Source of the DNA: a virus | Reading direction: 5' to 3' (one strand) | Virus record (IMG/VR): IMGVR_UViG_3300033149_001893 | Location: 1 to 33,561 of that record | DNA: 33,561 nucleotides | Shown here: positions 1 through 8,404 of the stretch, one piece after another | Layout: the number at the start of each line of letters is the position of its first letter | Position numbering within the stretch: the first letter of the stretch is position 1 | Program-made: the position numbers and the translations under genes | Notes under the pieces: generated by a model | Told to the model about the DNA's origin: nothing | The model's input: only the letters and a program-made list of their open reading frames with translations | The model's database searches: none

Positions 1-4
1 AATA

Positions 5-1714
5 ATGGCAATTTCTGTGCCTGAAATTCACGATTTACTTTTGTATTACAAGGATGAGCTATACGCAGAGACACGCAAGTTACAAAAAGAAGAAGACGAT
101 TTTTACAAGGACAAATTCGGCGTTGAGTGGATTAAAGAACCCTATACGCTGATACACACGGGCAGGGCGGCAAGGCTGGTTGATAGCCCTTCCGAGCACA
201 TCATAACCGACAACCCGCAGGCGTTCCGCAACACGGGCAACAAGGACAGGGACGAGAAAATCGCCAAGATGATTAACCAATCCTGGATACCCGTGATGAA
301 GCGGATGAATCCCAACCCCTTCAAGGAGCATCCCAAGAAGAACCTATTGCGTGGCGAAGCGTGGATACACCCCGTTCACAACCCCTCCTGGGTAACTGGC
401 AAGCGTGAGAAGCGGGGGCTACCCGTGCTGTTTCTAATACCCGACCCGATGATAATCTATGCCAGTCCCAACGAAGACGAAAACGGCATACCAGAGCAAG
501 CTATTGTCTACTATATGCGCCACCCGGGGGCGGTCAAGTCAGCCTATCCCAACTGGACCAATCCCGAAAACAAGGGGGGTGGGAAAGAGCCGTCTGTTGT
601 TTGGATGGAGTATTGGCGGAGTGCTGTCAGGTATTTTGAGGCGGACGGCGAACCCATACTTGTAGACCACAAGGGGCGTCCAGCCAATGGAGATGGTATT
701 CAAGAAAACATTTACGGCTTTAATCCGTGGATTCACAAATATAGTGGCTTCGGCACATCTTCCTTTGAGGGCAAGCCCGAAGATTTGATTGTCGGCAGGC
801 TTCGCAAGGTCAAAGATAAACTACGGGAAGAGTGCGGTATGACCACCGACATCGCCAACATAATCCACCTGTTTGCCAATCCGAGGTTAGACATCTACAC
901 TGCAGGGCAGGAACTCCCCCCCGACTTTGCTAATGAATACGATATGGGGGCGGGTGCACTCAATATCGTTCCCCTACCCCCAGACAGTATAAAAGAGGGC
1001 GTTCAATCGCTTCCCAGACCCGAAGTCTTTGCCCACCTAGCCAACATCAGGGCTGAAATTGAAAGAGAAGACCCTCTTGTTATGGCGGGCTATCCCATAG
1101 GCGGAAGTGGCAGACAGCAGGATATGACCTATGTCAATGCTTTGAGGCGATACGACACCGTTGTTGAGAATACGGAAGTCGCATTTTCAACTGCTTTCGG
1201 TATGGCGCTTCAGATGATTGAGAAGGTGCCAGGGCTGAAGCCCGACGAACTCCGAGCCGACGATATACGGGGCAACTATGATGTTAGGGTTATGCTGAAA
1301 GCCTCCGACCCCGCCGAGGCGGATAGGCTGGCTACGCTTGGTTCTAGGCTTTTTGCGCAGAGAGAAATAGACCTGATGACCAACCTAACACAATACAAGG
1401 GCTACACGCAGGACAAGGCGCAGGAAGTCATAGTTCAGATGCTGGCTGACGCAGTTACCATCAATAACCCCTATGTAGCCCAGTATCTCGGTATGGTGGC
1501 AGCCAAAGAAATGGGTATGGAAGACGCCATCGAGTGGATGAAACAGCAGGCACAAGCGCAGGGTGGAATAGTTGAGCCACCCTCTCCCACCGAGCAAAGG
1601 CGCAGGGCTGGCGAAGTTGAAACACCGCAGGGCGAAGAGATGATTGACGAGTCGCTTCGCAACCGAGGGGCGAGGCGACCACCACAGGCATATTTTAGGG
1701 AGAGTCCGCTGTGA
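5..1714 (+). CDS. Phage portal protein
   Basis: Predicted portal (head-tail connector) protein of 569 residues, forming the ring through which DNA enters and leaves the capsid. The length, acidic/amphipathic composition and position at the head of a capsid gene block fit a podovirus/siphovirus portal. The middle region (about 330-400) has the usual portal pattern of alternating helices before an insert rich in Gly and Gln (GYPIGGSGRQQ). The C-terminal 60 residues are Gln-, Pro- and Arg-rich and probably disordered. The ATG lies at the window edge, so its ribosome binding site and a neighbouring terminase gene, if present, are outside. The stop overlaps the next start (GTGA). The family call rests on general resemblance and gene order, not on a diagnostic motif. 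Confidence 0.75.
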   Translation: MAISVPEIHDLLLYYKDELYAETRKLQKEEDDFYKDKFGVEWIKEPYTLIHTGRAARLVDSPSEHIITDNPQAFRNTGNKDRDEKIAKMINQSWIPVMKRMNPNPFKEHPKKNLLRGEAWIHPVHNPSWVTGKREKRGLPVLFLIPDPMIIYASPNEDENGIPEQAIVYYMRHPGAVKSAYPNWTNPENKGGGKEPSVVWMEYWRSAVRYFEADGEPILVDHKGRPANGDGIQENIYGFNPWIHKYSGFGTSSFEGKPEDLIVGRLRKVKDKLREECGMTTDIANIIHLFANPRLDIYTAGQELPPDFANEYDMGAGALNIVPLPPDSIKEGVQSLPRPEVFAHLANIRAEIEREDPLVMAGYPIGGSGRQQDMTYVNALRRYDTVVENTEVAFSTAFGMALQMIEKVPGLKPDELRADDIRGNYDVRVMLKASDPAEADRLATLGSRLFAQREIDLMTNLTQYKGYTQDKAQEVIVQMLADAVTINNPYVAQYLGMVAAKEMGMEDAIEWMKQQAQAQGGIVEPPSPTEQRRRAGEVETPQGEEMIDESLRNRGARRPPQAYFRESPL

Positions 1715-2064
1715 AGCAGAATATAATGGATGGTGTTGCCGATGAAATAAGGAAGCGTATGGCTGGCGTTTCTGAGTTTCTACACGGCGAGTTCAAAAAT
1801 ACAAAACCCTTCCGCAAGCAACCTGCGACAAGGCAGGAACAGGAAAGGCTGTATTATTCCCTGACTCCGAGGCAGATTATATCTTCTCTGGGCAAGCACT
1901 CGGATTACTACACTCAGAGGATACAAGAAATTAGGCAACAGTTCCCTAATATACCCCTTGAACAGATTAAATCGCCAGAGGAGTTAGCCAAAGAAGACCT
2001 GAACGATTTTCTGAAAGAGCAATACAGGTTGTTTGAGGAAGGCGGATATAGGAGAAAAGAATGA
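1711..2064 (+). CDS. Small hypothetical head-module protein
   Basis: 117 residues, not recognised. It starts at GTG, overlaps the portal stop by 4 bases, and has an AGGGAGAG ribosome binding site inside the end of the portal gene, so translation is probably coupled. The protein is basic in its first half and largely helical, with Tyr/Gln-rich stretches (YYSLTPRQIISSLGKHSDYY). No signal peptide, membrane segment or Cys motif is visible. Its position between portal and capsid genes suggests a structural or assembly role, but that is inference. Confidence 0.6.
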   Translation: MKQNIMDGVADEIRKRMAGVSEFLHGEFKNTKPFRKQPATRQEQERLYYSLTPRQIISSLGKHSDYYTQRIQEIRQQFPNIPLEQIKSPEELAKEDLNDFLKEQYRLFEEGGYRRKE

Positions 2065-3290
2065 CGACTCCTAGATGGAATTGGAATATATTTCCGTGGC
2101 AGACTCCTGAAGGCGAGGGGTTTAGGGCACCGTGGTCAGCCCCCGCCCAACCCGAATTTTGGCAGACTACACCAACGGCTACCTACGGCGCAGAGATGAA
2201 CCCCGAACTATATCTCACCCTTCTTGACCAAGAGTTAGTGCGTGAGGTTGAAGAGGCATATCTCAAGGGTAACAAGCAGGGCAAGGATGCCGAGAAAAAG
2301 GCCCAACTTGATATGCAGCGAGCTGAGGAAATGGTTACTCGGGGGCTATGGAATACCGACCTGCGAATGATGTTGCCCCGTTATTCTACTATCCGCTCTC
2401 AGTATTCTAGTTATCTTGCTACACTACCCCCCTCGCAAGAGCAAATCCAAGCCAGTTATGATGAGGAGTTGCGTAAGGTTTCTGCCCAGCAGGGTGCATT
2501 ATCTCAAGCACAGCAGGAGTGGCAGAAAGGTGAGGAAGCCAAGCGGTTTTGGTATCCCAAGATGGCCAAGGCGGAGTCGCAACGGCGAATGCAAGCGAAG
2601 AAGGCACAAACCCTATCACGGGCAGAATTGGCTAGATTGTGGGAGCAGCGAGAATTGCCAACTAACTGGATTGAGCGCTACCTAGCCCAGCAAGAAGAAA
2701 ACCCATTCCTGCCCCCCGAAAGAAAAGAGCCTGGGGCTGTTAAGAATTTAAGATTGGCATTGGAACAAGGGCCGAAATATATTGGAGACGTAAGCGCTTA
2801 CGCCTCCTATGGGGGGCCGCTCACAATTCAACAGCATATGGAAGCAGTTCAGCGTAGGCAGGAAGAATACGAAGATTATGTCGCTCGTATGCAGGAGAGT
2901 GCCGAAAAGCAGGGCTATACCATTGAGGGCGGAGAAATCACTAAACCCAAAGAACGAGAGCCGAGTTCCTATGTAAAAAGACGCCAGAGAGAACAACAAT
3001 TACAAGCTAAATGGGAAGCCAAACATCCGCCCGCCCTAGAATGGATGAAGAAATGGTTGCCCGAAGCTACCGAGACACGCAAGGGTTATATGGGCGTGAT
3101 TAAGTCTGCAATCGGTGCGCCCAGCGGTCAAATGTGGTCTAGCTTGCTTCCGAGCCAGCAACAGCAATGGGGAGAATACGCTTCTTGGGCGGGCTTAAAA
3201 CCCGAAGATTTACTCTACCAAATGGGGCAGATGCTACCCAAGAGAACGCCGAGGGTGGGAACTTGGCGCCCAGCAAGGCAAAGGGCTTAA
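2061..3290 (+). CDS. Gln/Trp-rich hypothetical virion protein
   Basis: 409 residues, not assigned to a family. It overlaps the upstream gene by ATGA. The first 50 residues are rich in Trp, Pro and aromatic residues (PRWNWNIFPWQTP). The middle (about 65-300) is long charged helix with many Glu, Gln, Arg and Lys, typical of coiled coil. The C-terminus returns to Trp/Gln-rich sequence. There is no membrane segment. In this position it could be an internal head or assembly protein. That is inferred from place and composition only. Confidence 0.55.
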   Translation: MTTPRWNWNIFPWQTPEGEGFRAPWSAPAQPEFWQTTPTATYGAEMNPELYLTLLDQELVREVEEAYLKGNKQGKDAEKKAQLDMQRAEEMVTRGLWNTDLRMMLPRYSTIRSQYSSYLATLPPSQEQIQASYDEELRKVSAQQGALSQAQQEWQKGEEAKRFWYPKMAKAESQRRMQAKKAQTLSRAELARLWEQRELPTNWIERYLAQQEENPFLPPERKEPGAVKNLRLALEQGPKYIGDVSAYASYGGPLTIQQHMEAVQRRQEEYEDYVARMQESAEKQGYTIEGGEITKPKEREPSSYVKRRQREQQLQAKWEAKHPPALEWMKKWLPEATETRKGYMGVIKSAIGAPSGQMWSSLLPSQQQQWGEYASWAGLKPEDLLYQMGQMLPKRTPRVGTWRPARQRA

Positions 3291-3291
3291 T

Positions 3292-6015
3292 ATGCCAGCA
3301 CCTAAAACATTTAGAACAAAGGGTGCCACGCAACCAATTGATATATCAAAACTATCCGCTAAAGAAATTGCCGAACTGATACAGCCGATACAGGCCGAAA
3401 CTTACCCCGAAGAATGGTCGTGGCGCCAGATACAACAATACAAGCAGGCGAAGGGCGAACTCGCCCCGCCTAACATTTTGGACATAGCCCGCCCCTTAGA
3501 TTGGATGGGCGAGGCTATGGCAGCCACCCTTTGGTCTCCATTCTACCAGAGAGCGGGCGCACCCGCCGTTCAAACTGCTACACTTGGCCAGCTTCCCCAA
3601 ACAATGGAAGCCTACAAGGAATGGGGGGCTCCCGCTGCCGAAACCCCATTCCCCCTATTTCGCTTCCCGTGGACACCCCCCACGGAACAAGAACCTTGGG
3701 AAGTTGGAGTTAAGGGCTGGATTGAATTCCTGCCGTGGTTATTGCTCGGTGGTAGTGCTGCCAGCCCTCGCACAAGCCGAATTCTATCCAAGATAGAAAA
3801 GGGCAAGCCTATAACCAAAACCGAAAAGAGCATAATCCAGAGGGCTATGGCGCAGGAGGGGGAAATTCGGGCTATCGGCAAACAACCCCTACCCGCTTCT
3901 AGGCAATTGCCCGCAGGCGAAACTAAGATGCCGATTACCGCACAACAGGTTAAACTGCCCGAAGGTGGCATAACTGAGGTTCTCGGCCCAGCCGACCTTG
4001 CCCCTGTTACCACCCAACAGATAGCCCGTGCTCACGCTATTGCTAGAGAGAAAATGCTACTCAACGCTGCGGGCAAACCCAAGCCTCAATATAGAAGACT
4101 AGCGAAGGCACTCACTGGCGAAACCAGCATAGCCAAGATGACCGAAACCGAGGCAAATACCTTCATCAATGCGCTTGATAGACTTGTAATGAGGGGCAAT
4201 AAACCACCCCGAATACCCAAGAATGCTTTTATTATTACTAAAGAATTTGCCGATAAGATACCACTACTGAATGAAATCGGAGCCATTGAAAGACTACGCC
4301 CTGCCCGACAGGTCTTTGAGAAGGTGGGCTTGGGCGAAGAGATATTCTGGAATGCGCTTGAGAAGGAAGCCCTTTATGGTGTTGAATATGGTGCTTTTGA
4401 GAAGCAGTTATACAAATTAGCAAAGGGCATCGGCAGGGATAGAAGGCAGGCAATATTCCGTTGGCTTGAGGGAGACAAGAAAATTAAATTAACCCAGCCC
4501 GAAGAAGATGCCGCCAAGTTTATTAAAGAATTTATGGATGGTGCTGCTAATAGGCTTGGTCTGCCGATGGAGCAGAGGCGCAAGAATTATATCACCCACT
4601 TATTTGAAAGGTCTATCGAGGAAGACCTGAAAGCCAAGCACCCGATAGACGGTGAACTTGTCAGGGCTTTGGATTACATCACTCCCAAGACGATATTTCA
4701 CCCCTATTTGCAGAAGCGATTGGGCAAGAAGGTTGGCTTGCTGGAAGACCCATTTCTGGCTACCGATGTCTATGCCCGCCGAACATTTAGAAAACTACAC
4801 TATGAACCGCTTATCCGCAAAATCAGAGTATATGAGCCAATACTAGCCAGCACGGGCAGGCCAAATGCTGCCCGCTATCTACGCAGTTACATTACAAGGA
4901 TTACAGGCAGACCATTACAGATAGACCGAGAAATGAACACTTCGGTCAGGCAGGTGGCCGATGCGCTGGGTAAATCAAATGCCCCCTTTGCGAAAAAGCT
5001 AGCGAGCCTATTAAAGCAGGGCGATTTTGCGGGGCTAGCAGCCTACCAATATACCTCATTCTTGTACTTCTCTTGGCTCGGCTTCAAGCCCTCATCCGCT
5101 ATCAGGAACTTGAGCCAGCAGGCGCTGACAATATGCGATGTTGGCCCGCTTCAGTTTGCTAGGGGCATCGGGTTAAAACACACCGCCGAGGGCAAGTGGG
5201 CGCTAAAACAATCTGTATTACTCAAGTCAAGATATAGGGCATTCGTGCCAGGGATTGACGCCTCGTTTACCAGTAGATGGTCTGATGCCGTGAGGGAAAA
5301 ATCGCTATGGATGTTCCGTAGGGCTGACCGAACGAATGTAGAGAATTCATTCCTTGCTGGCTATGCCGAGGCTCGGTCTTTCGGTTTATCCAAAGAGTGG
5401 GCAGTCAAGCGGGGTGATGAAGTCGCCGCTGATACACAGTATGTTTATACCCGATTTGGAAGCGCTGAATGGTCGCAATCAACAATCGGGAGAGTTCTGT
5501 CGCCTCTCACCACCTGGCCCGCTAATTGGCTTGAATTGATGGGCAAGTGGATTGGTGGCAGGGGCTCGTATGTCTACAAGCGCTATCAAGCCCAAATGGG
5601 CAAGAAGATAGCCCAAGCATCTTGGGGAGATAGGAAGAGGGCGGTTTTAGCCTACATTGCTCTGGTCAGTATGGCCTACGGCATCCAGACGGGAACGCCC
5701 TTAAGGGCTTCGGAATACACGGGCTGGACTTCTACTCGCTACCTTAAGGATATTATTGGGGGTGAACTACCCGCCCTAGACTTACCGAGGGCGTTTGCGC
5801 AAGTGATATTTGGTGCGTTGCAGGGAGATAAGGCATCGGTGAATGCTGGCCTTAATAGATTACGCCCCACTCAATGGATAAACATTATCAGGCAGCTTGA
5901 AAGGATTGCTCAGGGTAAGACAGATTGGTTGAGTCTGTTCTTCTACATAGACCCAGAGAAGATGGAAGCCCCCGCACCAACAAAGGGCGGGATTAAGACG
6001 TTTCGGACTCGTTAA
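3292..6015 (+). CDS. Large putative internal virion (ejection/polyvalent-type) protein
   Basis: 907 residues, one of the largest products here. The N-terminal third is Pro/Ala-rich with a hydrophobic patch near 145-160 (FLPWLLLGGSAA). The central part (about 350-560) is helical. The C-terminal third (about 590-850) is hydrophobic and aromatic, with a stretch near 700-750 (RFGSAEWSQSTIGRVLSP, then TTWPANWLELMGKW) resembling the C-terminal region of phage large polyvalent or internal virion proteins. Such proteins are carried in the capsid and often ejected with the DNA. The start is ATG one base after the previous stop. No catalytic motif was found, so the role is inferred from size, region and partial resemblance. 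Confidence 0.5.
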   Translation: MPAPKTFRTKGATQPIDISKLSAKEIAELIQPIQAETYPEEWSWRQIQQYKQAKGELAPPNILDIARPLDWMGEAMAATLWSPFYQRAGAPAVQTATLGQLPQTMEAYKEWGAPAAETPFPLFRFPWTPPTEQEPWEVGVKGWIEFLPWLLLGGSAASPRTSRILSKIEKGKPITKTEKSIIQRAMAQEGEIRAIGKQPLPASRQLPAGETKMPITAQQVKLPEGGITEVLGPADLAPVTTQQIARAHAIAREKMLLNAAGKPKPQYRRLAKALTGETSIAKMTETEANTFINALDRLVMRGNKPPRIPKNAFIITKEFADKIPLLNEIGAIERLRPARQVFEKVGLGEEIFWNALEKEALYGVEYGAFEKQLYKLAKGIGRDRRQAIFRWLEGDKKIKLTQPEEDAAKFIKEFMDGAANRLGLPMEQRRKNYITHLFERSIEEDLKAKHPIDGELVRALDYITPKTIFHPYLQKRLGKKVGLLEDPFLATDVYARRTFRKLHYEPLIRKIRVYEPILASTGRPNAARYLRSYITRITGRPLQIDREMNTSVRQVADALGKSNAPFAKKLASLLKQGDFAGLAAYQYTSFLYFSWLGFKPSSAIRNLSQQALTICDVGPLQFARGIGLKHTAEGKWALKQSVLLKSRYRAFVPGIDASFTSRWSDAVREKSLWMFRRADRTNVENSFLAGYAEARSFGLSKEWAVKRGDEVAADTQYVYTRFGSAEWSQSTIGRVLSPLTTWPANWLELMGKWIGGRGSYVYKRYQAQMGKKIAQASWGDRKRAVLAYIALVSMAYGIQTGTPLRASEYTGWTSTRYLKDIIGGELPALDLPRAFAQVIFGALQGDKASVNAGLNRLRPTQWINIIRQLERIAQGKTDWLSLFFYIDPEKMEAPAPTKGGIKTFRTR

Positions 6016-6157
6016 TCCTGAATAATCTTTTAAGGAAACGTTTAGTGGCTTGGTATATATAAACCAAGCCGATGTATATTGCAACCAAGATACCCAGCAA
6101 TAGAAATAAGGTCGCTACGCTGACCATATAATACAAGAGAGAACCGCCGTCGCTCAT
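5993..6157 (-). CDS. Possible small antisense membrane protein
   Basis: 54 residues from ATG, or 66 from a TTG at 6193. One strong membrane segment (VSVATLFLLLGILVAIYIGL) is followed by a positive tail (KRFLKRLF). This is protein-like and lies in the only plus-strand gap of more than 300 bases. It runs against all neighbours and overlaps the end of the 907-residue gene by 23 bases. No ribosome binding site precedes the ATG, but TTGACA lies 18 bases upstream of TATGTA just before it, so a leaderless transcript is possible. Part of it is encoded by a perfect inverted repeat (6047-6070), which weakens the coding case. Confidence 0.35.
   Translation of the reverse strand: MSDGGSLLYYMVSVATLFLLLGILVAIYIGLVYIYQATKRFLKRLFRINESETS
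6047..6070. other. Perfect 8-bp inverted repeat
   Basis: GGCTTGGT (6047-6054) and ACCAAGCC (6063-6070) form a perfect stem with an 8-base AT loop, 32 bases after the stop of the 907-residue gene. No T-run follows on either strand, so it is not a typical intrinsic terminator. It could be an mRNA 3'-end stabiliser or an operator between the upstream gene and the next promoter. Confidence 0.5.
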
Positions 6158-6227
6158 ACTAAATACATACACTACATCTAGTGGCTTTGTCAAGTTTTGA
6201 GGCTAGATATAGGCTAAAAATAAAGTA

Positions 6228-6236
6228 TGGTAAAAT
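6228..6236 (+). promoter_or_regulatory. Extended -10 promoter-like element (copy A)
   Basis: TGG-TAAAAT fits the extended -10 pattern TGnTANAAT, inside an AT-rich stretch. No convincing -35 lies 17 bases upstream. It sits in the 340-base gap before the scaffold-like gene and shares TGGTAAAATA with the elements at 9225 and 19247. It probably drives the scaffold/capsid transcript. Between it and the gene is a hairpin (6274-6305). No other gene is seen on this strand in 6016-6355, apart from a 17-codon ATG frame at 6245 of doubtful meaning. Confidence 0.5.
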
Positions 6237-6273
6237 ATAAGTAGATGGTTCGTGCAAGCGTGCCGTCTCAAAG

Positions 6274-6306
6274 AAGGGGGCGTTACCCAGGAGGTTAGCC
6301 CCCTTT
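6274..6306 (+). terminator. GC-rich leader hairpin (attenuator-like)
   Basis: AAGGGGGC (6274-6281) pairs with GCCCCCTT (6298-6305) around a 16-base loop that has its own ACC/GGT pairing. A weak T-rich tail (tttccttttg) follows. It lies about 40 bases downstream of promoter-like copy A and before the scaffold-like gene, so it may act as a partial terminator, attenuator or mRNA stabiliser. A similar but stronger hairpin follows promoter copy C. Confidence 0.45.
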
Positions 6307-6355
6307 CCTTTTGGGTGCGCCTCCCTCTTGTAGAACATTAACAGGAGGAATTTTA

Positions 6356-6733
6356 ATGCCTAAAGGCGAAGAGACCAACGAGGAAACCGCAAAAGCGGAG
6401 GAAACTTCTACCGAACCCCAGATACCAGATGAAATAAAGGCAGAACTAGAAAAGTTAAAGGGCGAGGTGGGCCAGCTTAATATAGGCTTGGCTCGCAAAG
6501 AAGGGTTAATCAGAAGGCTGAAAGAACAGCAGACACAGCCGTCGGGTTATCCCGCAACAGATAGTTTAGAGCAACTAGCTGAAGAAGTGGGGCGACTTGG
6601 GGGCGAGTATGGCGATGCGGGTTCAGCTGCCAGAATACAGGCGCTGACGCAGGCCATCAGACAGGAAAAGGATAACATCGCCAGAGAACAATCGCCAGAG
6701 AACATTATACTCGGCAGAAGAAGGACGAGCTAA
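6356..6733 (+). CDS. Scaffold-like protein, N-terminal part (frame broken)
   Basis: 125 residues from an ATG with a strong ACAGGAGGA site. The first 30 residues are Glu/Thr-rich, followed by heptad-like helix (KAELEKLKGEVGQLNIGLAR). Its place just before the major capsid gene, with acidic and coiled-coil composition, fits a capsid scaffolding protein. The frame ends early because a 14-bp segment is duplicated (6677-6704). With one copy removed, the frame runs on through KKDELIAKFDEAGLDPNADE to the stop at 7122, giving about 250 residues. The last 14 residues of this piece are therefore out-of-frame sequence. A TTG 15 codons upstream is possible but has no ribosome binding site. Confidence 0.65.
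   Translation: MPKGEETNEETAKAEETSTEPQIPDEIKAELEKLKGEVGQLNIGLARKEGLIRRLKEQQTQPSGYPATDSLEQLAEEVGRLGGEYGDAGSAARIQALTQAIRQEKDNIAREQSPENIILGRRRTS
6677..6704 (+). repeat. Exact 14-bp tandem duplication
   Basis: atcgccagagaaca occurs twice in direct contact (6677-6690 and 6691-6704). Fourteen is not a multiple of three, so the second copy shifts the frame of the scaffold-like gene and produces the stop at 6731-6733. Removing either copy restores one continuous reading frame. Confidence 0.9.
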
Positions 6734-6861
6734 TCGCCAAGTTTGACGAGGCGGGGCTTGACCCCAATGCCGACGAGTTTGAGGGCGTATGGGATACCTT
6801 TGACCTTGGTGCTTATCTCGGCCCCACTCAGTTTGACAAGGCTTTCAAAAAGGCTGACAGG

Positions 6862-7122
6862 GTGATTGCGAAACACAAAACGCAAGTCCCCGAAAAGAAG
6901 CCAGCCGAAAACAAAGAGCCTACCCTCGAGGAATTAAAGGCGAAAATTGCCGCCCTAGAAGACGAGCAAAAACGGAAGAAAGCCGAAGAAGAGGGTTTGT
7001 TAGAAAGTGAGACTGGTGGCCCTTCGGCAGTCTCAAAAAGCGTTACGCAGGCGATGGATGACTTTATTGAGGGTAAAATCTCAGCATCCGAAGCCAAGAA
7101 GCGTGGCGTGAAGTTTAGTTAG
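6862..7122 (+). CDS. Scaffold-like protein, C-terminal part (frame broken)
   Basis: 86 residues from the first usable start (GTG 6862). The same frame is open back to about 6676 and clearly codes there (FDEAGLDPNADEFEGVWDTF), so this is most simply the C-terminal half of the gene beginning at 6356. It has a charged coiled coil (TLEELKAKIAALEDEQKRKK) and a Lys-rich C-terminus (ASEAKKRGVKFS). A basic helical tail is the usual capsid-binding end of scaffolding proteins. Ribosome binding before GTG 6862 is weak, so it is unlikely to be a separate gene by design. Confidence 0.6.
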   Translation: MIAKHKTQVPEKKPAENKEPTLEELKAKIAALEDEQKRKKAEEEGLLESETGGPSAVSKSVTQAMDDFIEGKISASEAKKRGVKFS

Positions 7123-7158
7123 TGGAGGGCAACAACCAAATAAAAGGAGTGTGCAAGA

Positions 7159-8055
7159 ATGGGCTACCAGACTGCAACACTCGGCGACCTTGAGCACGCA
7201 CAGCGTATCGTGGTCGCTCAGTGTGAATACGAAGCCGAACACAATGCTCCTTGTATCCACCTAATCCAGCGATACAAACTGGGTAAGGGTGAAAAATCAA
7301 TCACCGTGCCAAAGGTGGGGCAGGTAACTGCCTCCGACCTGACCGATGGCGTTGATATGGTAGATGAGCAGGACGTCGGGATGAGCTATGTCAGCCTCAC
7401 GCCGAGTGAGGTCGGCTTGAAGTTTATCTTGACCGACAAGCTTGTTCGCCAGTTCAACGAGGATGTGTTTAGGGTAATCGGCCAACAGATGGGTGACGCT
7501 ATGGCAAGGAAGCGGGACGAGGATGTAATCGCCCTGTTCTCTGCGCTTAACGGCGGAACCACCCTCGGCGCCGACGACCTGAACCTGTCATTCTCGCTTC
7601 TATCCAAGTGCGCTGGTGTGGCGACGGCAAAGAAATACCGCAATCCCATTTTTATCGTTCATCACCCCAATGCCCTATCTATTGCCGCAATGGGCAGAGC
7701 AGGCATTTACAACAACGATATGAATGTGACAATGGGCTTTGGCGGACTAACCGAGGATGCCCGCAACGCCCTGCGCCAGTTCTTCAAGATGGAAGTGAAC
7801 GGTATCGGTTGCTATCAGGATGGTAACATTGACAAGATTTCTGGTTCTGATAGTGGCTACGGTGCGATTTTCTCCAAGTCCGCAATGGCTATGGTTGAGT
7901 CACTGGCACCGACAACCGAGCGAGAGAGGGATGCGTCCCTCCGTGCTTGGGAGATTAATATGGTGTCCGACTATGGTATGTTCGAGATTTGGGATACACA
8001 GGGAGCACCAATGCGATACGAAATACTCGACCTGTTAACCACGTCAACCAAGTAG
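7159..8055 (+). CDS. Major capsid protein (HK97 fold)
   Basis: 298 residues, with an AAAGGAGTG site before the ATG. It follows a scaffold-like gene and a portal and precedes a decoration-like gene. The sequence has the capsid pattern: an N-terminal arm, then LTPSEVGLKFILTDKLVRQF and the helix VFRVIGQQMGDAMARKRDED (spine-helix-like), a central segment with FIVHHPNALSIAAMGR, and a C-terminal beta-rich P-domain strand (MVSDYGMFEIWDTQGAPMRY). This matches HK97-fold capsid proteins of the short type without a protease domain. The family call is from resemblance and gene order. Confidence 0.82.
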   Translation: MGYQTATLGDLEHAQRIVVAQCEYEAEHNAPCIHLIQRYKLGKGEKSITVPKVGQVTASDLTDGVDMVDEQDVGMSYVSLTPSEVGLKFILTDKLVRQFNEDVFRVIGQQMGDAMARKRDEDVIALFSALNGGTTLGADDLNLSFSLLSKCAGVATAKKYRNPIFIVHHPNALSIAAMGRAGIYNNDMNVTMGFGGLTEDARNALRQFFKMEVNGIGCYQDGNIDKISGSDSGYGAIFSKSAMAMVESLAPTTERERDASLRAWEINMVSDYGMFEIWDTQGAPMRYEILDLLTTSTK

Positions 8056-8071
8056 TAAAAGGAGGTATTGC

Positions 8072-8383
8072 GTGGATAAGGAACAAATTAGGGCACTTAA
8101 AGAGGTTGGCGCAGTGTGGGGTTGGCTCAAAGAAGGGCCAACTCAGCCCAAAGCCACCTATTTTAAGAGAGACGACAAGGGAGAAATTATCCCGTTACCC
8201 AACCTGCCCGCAGATGCCGAGTCAATACGTAAATACCATACTAGGGGAATTGTTTTAGACAAAGCAATGCTTGCGCCGCAGGCGGTTGAGAAATCACAGG
8301 AGGGCGCACTCGCCTGCGAAGTCTGCGGTAAAAGCTTTACCCACAAGATTGCCTTGGCTGGGCATAAAAAGAGCCATAAATAA
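8072..8383 (+). CDS. Small protein with C-terminal C2H2 zinc finger
   Basis: 103 residues from GTG with a strong AAAAGGAGGT site 17 bases after the capsid stop. The last 23 residues form a canonical C2H2 finger: Cys-x2-Cys-x12-His-x3-His with the core Phe and Leu in place (CEVCGKSFTHKIALAGHKKS). The N-terminal 75 residues are of unknown fold and carry an IRKYHTRGIVLD motif. A protein of this kind directly after the capsid gene could bind nucleic acid or form part of the virion. Function unknown. Confidence 0.7.
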   Translation: MDKEQIRALKEVGAVWGWLKEGPTQPKATYFKRDDKGEIIPLPNLPADAESIRKYHTRGIVLDKAMLAPQAVEKSQEGALACEVCGKSFTHKIALAGHKKSHK

Positions 8384-8404
8384 AATCCTGTTGGAGGGAT
8401 AAAA

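Noticed and set aside
80-331. Minus-strand frames opposite the portal and other head genes
   Set aside because: They lie fully across strong plus-strand genes, lack ribosome sites, and have low-quality composition.
6676-6733. Programmed -1 frameshift in the scaffold-like gene
   Set aside because: No slippery heptamer or downstream stem is seen, and the exact 14-bp duplication explains the shift fully.
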